In this document: in pieces, positions 1 through 6,130 of the stretch
How the letters are laid out: the number at the start of each line of letters is the position of its first letter
How positions within the stretch are numbered: position 1 is the stretch's first letter
NCBI GenBank assembly: GCA_964580105.1
Contig: CAZOJJ010000035.1
Span: 1-31,206 of the forward strand
Length of the DNA: 31,206 nucleotides
Direction of reading: 5' to 3'
Origin: CAZOJJ01 sp964580105
GTDB lineage: Bacteria; Bacteroidota; Rhodothermia; Rhodothermales; Rubricoccaceae
The notes under the pieces: model-generated
The model's input: the letters and a program-made list of their open reading frames with translations, nothing else
Told to the model about the DNA's origin: nothing
The model's database searches: none
Position numbers and translations under genes: made by a program

Positions 1-941
1 ACGTCCGAGCCGTTGGCGACCGCGTTGAACGCCGTCAGCTCCACCGGGACGAGCATATTCATGCTGGCGCAGAAGTCCACCTCCATGTTGGTGAAGGACC
101 CGACGGCCGTGGTGTTGCCCGTGGCCAAGTCAACGGTGCGGACCGAGTTGACGCCGGAGCCCTGGTAGGCGCAGAGGTACGCGATACCCGTGGCGTTGTC
201 GAAGTCGGCGCCCTGCGCGAAGCTCATCGCGTAGTTGGTCGGGCCGATGGCCGTTGCAGCACCGGTGGCCTTGTCGATGGAGTAGAAGACGTCGTCAGCG
301 ATGTCCACGGTGTAGAGTTGCCCCGTGACCGGGTGCGCGAGCAGGTTGATCGGCGTGACCACCCCGGTGAGAGGCCCCACCACCGTCAACGCGCCGGTGG
401 CGAGGTTGAGCGTGTTCAGCGTGTTCCCGGCCACACCGAGGACGGTGACGTACATCGTGTTGGTCGTGTAGTCCCAGGCCATGCCCGCCGCGTTGTCACC
501 CGCCGCGAGGTTCGTTGCCGCCACGAGGGTGGCCGCACCGGTGACGGGGTTGATGGTGTACAGCGAGGGAACGCCCGCCGCGGGGAAGTTGATGGCGTAG
601 AGCTTGGAGAAGTCGTCGCCCGCGAAGTCGCCGGCGAAGAAGCTCTCCGCGTGCGTGCCGACGACGACGGGAGCCGCCGGGTTATCGTACTCGAACGAGA
701 TCAGGTCCCGGGGCGCTCCGGTGGCAACCCGCAGGTTGGTTCCGAAGGCGGGCAGGCCTCCCAGCGACTCGGTCTCTTCGTAGACCATCGGCGGCCGGCA
801 CTGGGCGTATTCTGGCGGTTCGGCGATGGCCAGATCCGGGATGTTCAAGCAGTCGACGTCCTGCGCGGAGGCTGTCGGGGTGCCGAGCACGATCAGGAGC
901 GCGAGGAGTCCGCTGGCATGGAGCGGTACGAAACGGTTCAT
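1..941 (-). CDS. Secreted protein, probable T9SS cargo (C-terminus cut by window edge)
   Basis: The reading frame is open from an ATG at 941 to the window edge, about 313 codons, and the C-terminus is missing. Residues 1-26 form a clear Sec signal peptide with an A-S-A cleavage site before Gln27. The middle repeats short blade-like segments of the type 'Y-x-I-N/D-x-x-T-G-A-A-T' (for example around residues 130, 170 and 210), which suggests a beta-propeller-like or DUF4394-like fold. The last visible residues are PVELTAFNAVANGSD. In Bacteroidota such a PVELTAF segment often starts the linker that precedes a T9SS sorting domain, so I infer a T9SS-secreted surface protein. Leader bases upstream are C/T-rich with no Shine-Dalgarno. 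The function is unknown; the start and signal peptide are solid, the T9SS assignment is inferred because the sorting domain would lie outside the window. Confidence 0.75.
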   Translation of the reverse strand, partial: MNRFVPLHASGLLALLIVLGTPTASAQDVDCLNIPDLAIAEPPEYAQCRPPMVYEETESLGGLPAFGTNLRVATGAPRDLISFEYDNPAAPVVVGTHAESFFAGDFAGDDFSKLYAINFPAAGVPSLYTINPVTGAATLVAATNLAAGDNAAGMAWDYTTNTMYVTVLGVAGNTLNTLNLATGALTVVGPLTGVVTPINLLAHPVTGQLYTVDIADDVFYSIDKATGAATAIGPTNYAMSFAQGADFDNATGIAYLCAYQGSGVNSVRTVDLATGNTTAVGSFTNMEVDFCASMNMLVPVELTAFNAVANGSD

Positions 942-993
942 GGGTGCGGGATTGGTTAAGGAGACAGGTCCCCGGGTACAGGGGCGAGTACCG

Positions 994-1022
994 TAAGTAG
1001 TGATTATTGGGTTTACATGCAA
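994..1022 (-). promoter_or_regulatory. Candidate promoter for the secreted protein gene
   Basis: On the minus strand TTGCAT (1022-1017) is followed after 17 bases by TACTTA (999-994), about 53 bases before the ATG at 941. This partly fits both a sigma70 promoter and the Bacteroidota pattern TTG with TAnnTTTG. The stretch is also clearly A+T-richer than its surroundings. The match is imperfect and not tested. The rest of the 942-1098 divergent intergenic region shows no clear promoter for uvrC. Confidence 0.35.
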
Positions 1023-1098
1023 GGGCGCGCGCGGGCGCGATGAGCCTGAACCTTCCACCGTGTCGGGACGTTCGGCCCCTCCCCCCGCAGCCTCCCGC

Positions 1099-2970
1099 AT
1101 GACGCCCGCCCTCGCCGACAAGCTGAAGCACCTCCCCACCCGCCCCGGCGTCTACCAGCACAAGGACGCCGAGGGCACCGTACTCTACGTGGGCAAGGCG
1201 AAGAACCTCCGCAGCCGCGTCCGCAGTTACTTCCAGGAAGGGAGGCCGCGCGAGGGCCGCCTCGACGCCCTCGTCCGCAAGATCGCCGACGTGGAGGTGA
1301 TCGTGACCGACACCGAGGCCGAGGCACTCATCCTCGAGAACAACCTCATCAAGGCGCTCAAGCCGCGCTACAACGTCAACCTCCGCGACGACAAGACCTA
1401 CCCCTACATCTGCATCAAGAACGAGCGGTTCCCCCGCGTCTTCCCCACGCGCCGCGTCCGCCGTGACGGCTCGCTCTACTTCGGGCCCTACACCGACGTG
1501 AAGGCGATGCGCCAGATGCTCAAGACCATCCAGCGCATCTTCAAGCTCCGCTCCTGCTCGCTCAACCTCTCGCCCGCCGCCATCGAGGCGGGCAAGTACC
1601 AGCCCTGCCTCGACTACCACATCCAGAAGTGCGCCGCGCCGTGCGTCGGCTACGAGACGGAGGCCCACTACGACCAGACCATCGAGCAGGTCAAGACGCT
1701 GCTCAACGGGAAGACCGACACGCTGATTGATCTCCTCCGCGACGAGATGGGGCGGCTGGCCGCCGAGCGGGCGTTCGAGGAGGCCGCCCAGCTGCGCGAC
1801 CAGATCCGCGCGCTGGAGACGTACCGCGAGAAGCAGAAGGTCGTCACCGACCGCGACGTGGACCGCGACCTGTTTGCGCTGGAGGTGGACCGCGAGCACG
1901 ACGTGGCCGTGGGCGTCCTCTTCAAGGTGCGCGAGGGGAAACTCATCGGCCGCCAGCACAAGGTCCTCCGCGTCATCGACGGGACCGAAGACGCGGCGCT
2001 GATGCAGCGCGTGCTGGAGGACTACTACACCGAGACCACGTTCTTCCCCGACGAGGTCTACCTCGCCACCGAGGCGGAGGCGCCCGAGCCGCTCGAGGCG
2101 CTCCTCCGGGAAGGGCGCGGGAAGAAGGTCCCGCTCAAGGTCCCGGCGCGCGGCGAGAAGGCCGACCTCATGGAGATGATCCAGGCCAACGCCCGCCTCC
2201 TCCTGGCCGAGTGGCGGCTCCAGAAGGAGAAGCAGGAGGAAGACCGCATCCCCCGCTCCGTCCTCGCCCTCCAGCGCGACCTCCACCTCAAGAAGCCTCC
2301 GCGCCGCATCGAGTGCTTCGACATCTCCCACCTCGGCGGCACCGGCACCGTGGCCTCCTGCGTCGTCTTCGAGGACGGACGGCCGAAGAAGTCGGACTAC
2401 CGGACGTACAAGATCCGCTCGGTCGAACACGGCCGACCCGACGACTTCCAGTCCATGCGCGAGGTCGTCGAGCGGCGCTACGCGCGGCTGCTGGAGGAGA
2501 ACGGGCCGTGGCCCGACCTCGTCATCATCGACGGCGGAAAAGGCCAGCTCTCCTCGGCCGTCGAGAGCCTGCAGCGGGTGGACGTCTACGGCCGCTTTCC
2601 GGTCGTCGGCCTGGCGAAGCGGCTCGAAGAGGTGTTCGTGCCCGGCCGCTCGGACTCGATCATGATCCCGCGCACCTCCTCCGCCCTCCGCCTCCTCCAG
2701 CGCGCGCGCGACGAGGCGCACCGCTTCGCCGTCACGGCGCAGCGGAAGCAGCGCCGGCTCTCGACGCTCAAGACGGAGCTGGAGGCGATCCCCGGCGTCG
2801 GGGCGAAGACGGCGCGGAAGCTGCTCACCCGGCTCGGCAGCGTGAAGGCCGTCCGCGAGGCGAGCGAGGCACAGATCGCCGACGTCACCGGCCCGGCCCT
2901 CGCGCGCCGGGTGCGGGCGTACTTCGACGCCAAGGCCGAAGGCGCCGAAGCCGGCGACGGGGCCGCGTAG
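1099..2970 (+). CDS. uvrC: Excinuclease ABC subunit C (UvrC)
   Basis: UvrC makes the dual incisions on either side of a DNA lesion after UvrA and UvrB load in nucleotide excision repair. The protein is 623 aa, close to the usual 600-620. Visible parts: GIY-YIG nuclease at about 14-95 (GVY 17-19, YVG 30-32, catalytic Arg38, metal-ligand Glu80); a cysteine cluster C153, C170, C178, C182 in the arrangement reported for an Fe-S cluster in UvrC; a UVR helix pair near 210-240 that would contact UvrB; the RNase H-like C-terminal nuclease at about 370-530 (FDISH and IDGGKGQL motifs); and tandem helix-hairpin-helix near 570-605 (IPGVGAKTARKLL). I chose the ATG at 1099 because family homology begins there and an upstream in-frame extension is low-complexity. 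Its leader is 16/20 pyrimidine. spmA-like follows after 61 bases. Confidence 0.97.
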   Translation: MTPALADKLKHLPTRPGVYQHKDAEGTVLYVGKAKNLRSRVRSYFQEGRPREGRLDALVRKIADVEVIVTDTEAEALILENNLIKALKPRYNVNLRDDKTYPYICIKNERFPRVFPTRRVRRDGSLYFGPYTDVKAMRQMLKTIQRIFKLRSCSLNLSPAAIEAGKYQPCLDYHIQKCAAPCVGYETEAHYDQTIEQVKTLLNGKTDTLIDLLRDEMGRLAAERAFEEAAQLRDQIRALETYREKQKVVTDRDVDRDLFALEVDREHDVAVGVLFKVREGKLIGRQHKVLRVIDGTEDAALMQRVLEDYYTETTFFPDEVYLATEAEAPEPLEALLREGRGKKVPLKVPARGEKADLMEMIQANARLLLAEWRLQKEKQEEDRIPRSVLALQRDLHLKKPPRRIECFDISHLGGTGTVASCVVFEDGRPKKSDYRTYKIRSVEHGRPDDFQSMREVVERRYARLLEENGPWPDLVIIDGGKGQLSSAVESLQRVDVYGRFPVVGLAKRLEEVFVPGRSDSIMIPRTSSALRLLQRARDEAHRFAVTAQRKQRRLSTLKTELEAIPGVGAKTARKLLTRLGSVKAVREASEAQIADVTGPALARRVRAYFDAKAEGAEAGDGAA

Positions 2971-3031
2971 GCTTGCGGCAAAAGGGCGGCGTCCGTACCG
3001 TGGAGGCCCCGTTCTCCACCGCCCTTCCTCC

Positions 3032-4057
3032 ATGCTCAACTACATCTGGGCCGGGCTGATCGTCTTCAGCCTCGTCTTCGCCCTCGTCGCTGACGTGGGC
3101 GACCTCGCGCGGGACACGTACCGCAACGACGAGCCGCTCCCGGTCACTCTCGCCTTCCCCGAAGGCTTCAACCCCGAGGCGCGCCGCCAGCCGGTCACCG
3201 TCCGCATCGATCCCGCCGAGTACGGGCGCTTCTACGGCACCGACGCGCGGCCGGACTCCGCCTACGCCGCCACGCTCGTAGGCACGCAGGAAGGCGCCCA
3301 GGTCCGCCTCGACGCCGAGGCCGACCTGCCCGAGCCGCTCGCCACCATCGCCGCGTTCACGAACCGGGACTCCGAGCAGCTCCAGGGCCGCCTCGTCGAA
3401 TTCCGCCCGACCTCGGATGCGGCGGGCACGGTCATCGCCGGCGCGGGCGCGCTGCGCTTCGAGCGCGTCCGCTTCGTCAAGATGCATGCGATCTCGGCGG
3501 CGGCGCTGGACTTCGCCGCGACGGCGGCCGAGATCGCCCTCGGCCTGATCGGCGTGCTGGCGCTGTTCCTGGGGCTGCTCAAGATCGCCGAGGAGGCCGG
3601 CGTCGTCTACGCCCTCGTCAGGCTCGTCCGGCCCGTGCTCCGACCGCTCTTCCCCGAGGTGCCGCCGGACCACCCCGCGCTCGGCATGATCGCGCTCAAC
3701 CTGGCCGCCAACGTGTTCGGCCTCGGCAACGCCGCGACGCCGTTCGGGATCAAGGCGATGGAGGAGTTGCAGACGCTCAACCCTACCGACGACACGGCCA
3801 CGAACCCGATGGTGATGCTGCTCGCCATCAACACGGCCAGCGTGCAGCTCGTCCCGCCGGTGCTGCTGCTGGCGCTGATGGGGCTCCAGATCAACGAGCT
3901 CATCTTTGCCATCTGGATCACGACGGGCCTCTCGCTGCTCCTCGCCATCGTCGCGGCGAAGACGCTCGGCCGCCTCCGGGTGTACCGCGCGAGCGACCCG
4001 AATCGGAGCCCGGGCGAACGGGAGAAGGGGGGCATGGAAGAGGCACCCAGCCCATAG
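3032..4057 (+). CDS. spmA: SpmA-like nucleoside-recognition membrane protein with large N-terminal insert
   Basis: The C-terminal 190 residues match spore maturation protein A (Gate/nucleoside-recognition domain), including 'GLLKIAEEAG', 'FPEVPPDHPALG' and 'ANVFGLGNAATPFGIKAMEEL'. The family forms paired inner-membrane proteins with SpmB and is common in non-sporulating bacteria, where its transport or recognition role is uncertain. At 341 aa this copy is much longer than Bacillus SpmA (about 195 aa). Residues 5-21 are a first membrane helix, then roughly residues 35-150 are a soluble insert with beta-rich, polar sequence, after which the canonical membrane helices resume near 160. The spmB-like gene follows after 49 bases and is surely co-transcribed. 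There is no sign of sporulation genes nearby. Family assignment is strong; function is unknown. Confidence 0.88.
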   Translation: MLNYIWAGLIVFSLVFALVADVGDLARDTYRNDEPLPVTLAFPEGFNPEARRQPVTVRIDPAEYGRFYGTDARPDSAYAATLVGTQEGAQVRLDAEADLPEPLATIAAFTNRDSEQLQGRLVEFRPTSDAAGTVIAGAGALRFERVRFVKMHAISAAALDFAATAAEIALGLIGVLALFLGLLKIAEEAGVVYALVRLVRPVLRPLFPEVPPDHPALGMIALNLAANVFGLGNAATPFGIKAMEELQTLNPTDDTATNPMVMLLAINTASVQLVPPVLLLALMGLQINELIFAIWITTGLSLLLAIVAAKTLGRLRVYRASDPNRSPGEREKGGMEEAPSP

Positions 4058-4106
4058 CGCGTCTCCCTCAGCCCTCCTCCATTCTGCCTCTCCTCCCCTC
4101 CTACCC

Positions 4107-4649
4107 ATGGAAACCGTCCGCGACGTCATCAGCGCCCTCTCCTTCTTCGTCATCCCGGCCATCGTCGTCGGGTTCCCCGTCTACGGCCTGCTCAAGCGGG
4201 TGCCCGTCTACGAGTCGTTCGTGGAGGGCGCGAAGGAGGGGTTCACGGTCGCCGTCCGCATCATCCCGTACCTCGTCGCGATCCTCTTCGCCATCGGGAT
4301 GTTCCGCGCCTCGGGCGCGATGGACTTCCTCGCCGACGCCCTCCGCCCGCTCCTCGGCCTCGTCGGCTTCCCGCCCGAGGTGCTGCCCATGGCGATCATC
4401 CGCCCGCTCACCGGCTCCGGCTCGGCCGCCCTCATCCCGGACATGATCGCGCAGTACGGCGAGGACTCGCTCTTCGTCAAGATGGCCGCGACGATGTTCG
4501 GCTCCACCGAGACGACGTTCTACGTGATCGCCGTCTACTTCGGCGCGGTGAACATCAAGAAGGTGCGCCACGCTGTCCCGGCCGGGCTCATCGCCGACTT
4601 CGCCGCGATGCTGATCGCCGTGTGGGTGGTGCGGCTCCTTTTCGGGTGA
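4107..4649 (+). CDS. spmB: SpmB-like nucleoside-recognition membrane protein
   Basis: This 180-aa polytopic protein matches spore maturation protein B, the partner of SpmA: 'AIVVGFPVYGLLKRVPVYESFVEGAKEGF' region near the N-terminus, 'IIRPLTGSGSAALIPDM' near 100, and 'FGSTETTFYVIAVYFGAV' near 130. Four or more membrane helices are visible. The ATG at 4107 is preceded by a leader that is 19/20 pyrimidine; an in-frame upstream extension into spmA is not protein-like. The final residues L-L-F-G and the TGA stop (4647-4649) coincide with the first copy of an 18-bp tandem repeat, so the natural 3' end of this gene seems to be the seed of the repeat. The exact role in a non-sporulating cell is unknown. 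Confidence 0.9.
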   Translation: METVRDVISALSFFVIPAIVVGFPVYGLLKRVPVYESFVEGAKEGFTVAVRIIPYLVAILFAIGMFRASGAMDFLADALRPLLGLVGFPPEVLPMAIIRPLTGSGSAALIPDMIAQYGEDSLFVKMAATMFGSTETTFYVIAVYFGAVNIKKVRHAVPAGLIADFAAMLIAVWVVRLLFG

Positions 4650-4849
4650 TCGACGGCGTTCGGGTGATCGACGGCGTTCGGGTGATCGACGGCGTNNNNN
4701 NNNNNNNNNNNNNNNNNNNNNNNNNNNNNNNNNNNNNNNNNNNNNNNNNNNNNNNNNNNNNNNNNNNNNNNNNNNNNNNNNNNNNNNNNNNNNNNTTCGG
4801 GTGATCGACGGCGTTCGGGTGATCGACGGCGTTCGGGTGATCGACGGCG
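4641..4849. repeat. 18-bp tandem repeat spanning an assembly gap
   Basis: The unit TTCGGGTGATCGACGGCG occurs three times without mismatch before the gap (4641-4658, 4659-4676, 4677-4694) and three times after it (4796-4813, 4814-4831, 4832-4849). The gap most likely hides further copies. Copy one contains the spmB stop codon. Because 18 is a multiple of three, frames stay open through the array in other registers, but those translations are only a repeated hexapeptide and are not believable proteins. Confidence 0.95.
4696..4795. other. Assembly gap (100 N)
   Basis: Exactly 100 N, the usual placeholder for a gap of unknown size. The identical 18-bp units on both sides indicate that the assembler failed in a tandem array longer than its read or k-mer span. 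The remaining intergenic DNA from 4850 to 5053 shows no gene or clear promoter; only a C/T-rich leader before 5054 stands out. Confidence 0.95.
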
Positions 4850-5053
4850 TCCTCGGCGGGGGACACGAGCCGCCTCCCGATTCCCGAGGACATGCGCCGT
4901 TCGAGTGAGGGTGGTGGCAGCGTACTACCTCGCAGATACGAACGCGAAGGTCGCCCGGGCCACGGTCGGTCCGGCGCACGGCGGTTCGGAGGGAGAACGC
5001 GGCGCCAACCCGTTCGTACCAGCGGGGATCCCCTCCCCTTCCGCCCCTCTCGC

Positions 5054-5536
5054 ATGGAACCGCTTGACGCCACCCGGCCCACGCCGGCCGAGGGCGAACC
5101 CCGGCACCCGGCCCACGCCGACGAGCCCGTCAGCAAGAAAGACCAGATCCTCGCGCTCTACCTCGCGGGCGTCGAGGACGTCGAAGACCTCGCCCTCCTC
5201 ACGCAGTCGCGCCCGAGCTACGTGGGCACGGTGCTTCAGGAGGAGGGCCTCGCCGAGGGCTACTTCGATCTGTACACGTCCACCTCGCACCCGATGAACG
5301 TGTACTCGAAGTACTTCGCGGGCAAGCTCGGCTTCAGGGACGTCGAGACGGCGCGCAAGAGCGTGGCCGTCATCGACCGGCTCTACCACCAGTTCGAGCT
5401 GGCGCGCGACCGGGCGGGGCAGCACCACGCGCTGCTGATGGCGCTGACGATGTACGACCGGGCGCGGTGGACCGACAAGGCCGCCGAGGCCGAGCCGTTC
5501 CGTCGCTGGCTGCTCGCCCGCCTCGGCGGGGCGTAG
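5054..5536 (+). CDS. Conserved-looking protein of unknown function with HTH-like segment
   Basis: A 160-aa soluble protein starting at the ATG 5054, preceded by an 18/20 pyrimidine leader. Residues from about 26 to 65 ('KKDQILALYLAGVEDVEDLA' and on) look like a helix-turn-helix: two short helices and a recognition-like helix around 'SRPSYVGTVLQEEGL'. The C-terminal half is helical, charged and ends 'RRWLLARLGG'. There is no signal peptide or membrane segment. I do not recognise a named family. It could be a small DNA-binding regulator, but that rests only on the HTH-like pattern. The stop is 7 bases from the stop of the convergent flavodoxin gene, with no obvious terminator between them. An earlier in-frame start at 4892 is possible but would add Arg/Gly-rich sequence unlike a protein. 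Confidence 0.7.
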   Translation: MEPLDATRPTPAEGEPRHPAHADEPVSKKDQILALYLAGVEDVEDLALLTQSRPSYVGTVLQEEGLAEGYFDLYTSTSHPMNVYSKYFAGKLGFRDVETARKSVAVIDRLYHQFELARDRAGQHHALLMALTMYDRARWTDKAAEAEPFRRWLLARLGGA

Positions 5537-5543
5537 GACCCGG

Positions 5544-6035
5544 TCACGGCGCCTCGTGGACGGCCGCGAAGGCCCGGGCCATCCGGAGCGCCCACGCACC
5601 GGCCTCCTCCAGGTCGCGCGCGTTCGGCGTGCCGTCGATCTCGTGGATCTCCAGGAGCCGGCGCGCGCCGAGTTCCTGGAACGTGCCGTCGAGGCGGTAC
5701 GCGGCCACCTGGTAGTAGGGGTCGTAGTCGTGGTCACCGAGGGCGACGAGGCCGTAGGCGAGGTGGCCGAGGTCCGGCGCGAGGTCGGTCAGGGCGTCGA
5801 AGAAATCGACCGTGTTATCCGGGAAGGTGCCCTCGGCCCAGGTGCAGACGACGACGACGAGCTGGCGGTAGTCGGCCAGCATCTCGGGGTAGGCCTCGGC
5901 CATGTCGGTGACGTGGCACGAGAAGCCCACGTCGCCAAGCCGCCCGGCGACGGCGTCGGCGATGCGCTCGGAGTTGCCCGTCTGTGTACCGACGAGCACG
6001 AGGACGTCCGGGTAGGCGGCGGAGAAGTCGAGCAT
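5544..6035 (-). CDS. Flavodoxin-like FMN protein
   Basis: A 163-aa single-domain flavodoxin, the usual length. The FMN phosphate-binding loop is TQTGNSE at residues 17-23, directly after the first beta strand (VLVLVG). Further matches are 'CTWAEGTFPDNT' in the 50s loop, where Trp could stack on the flavin, and 'LGDHDYDPYYQ' in the 90s loop with its Tyr. It should carry electrons in the cytoplasm; the partner cannot be named from the sequence. It is the last gene of the minus-strand cluster, 95 bases after the metalloprotease stop, so it may be co-transcribed or have its own promoter. The leader is 17/20 pyrimidine. The ATG at 6035 begins just before the first strand, so the start is secure. 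Confidence 0.9.
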   Translation of the reverse strand: MLDFSAAYPDVLVLVGTQTGNSERIADAVAGRLGDVGFSCHVTDMAEAYPEMLADYRQLVVVVCTWAEGTFPDNTVDFFDALTDLAPDLGHLAYGLVALGDHDYDPYYQVAAYRLDGTFQELGARRLLEIHEIDGTPNARDLEEAGAWALRMARAFAAVHEAP

Positions 6036-6130
6036 GGAGGAAAGGAAGCGCGTAGGCGCGCAAGAGAGGGCGCCGGGGCCGATTGGTTCCGTCTCCCACC
6101 GTTCCTCACCGTAGCTACACGCGTACGCGC

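Noticed and set aside
682..3039. Long minus-strand frame opposite uvrC
   Set aside because: Shadow of uvrC codon bias; it also overlaps the start of the secreted protein gene and its leader. UvrC on the other strand is complete.
3032..4649. Sporulation locus
   Set aside because: SpmA/SpmB-like pairs are common in non-sporulating bacteria, and no other sporulation gene is present.
4622..4849. Possible repeat protein encoded by the 18-bp array (repeated hexapeptide) on either strand
   Set aside because: No credible start or flanking protein sequence, and the array begins at the spmB stop codon. It is better read as a non-coding tandem repeat.
4641..4849. CRISPR array
   Set aside because: The 18-bp units are directly adjacent with no spacers and there are no cas genes.
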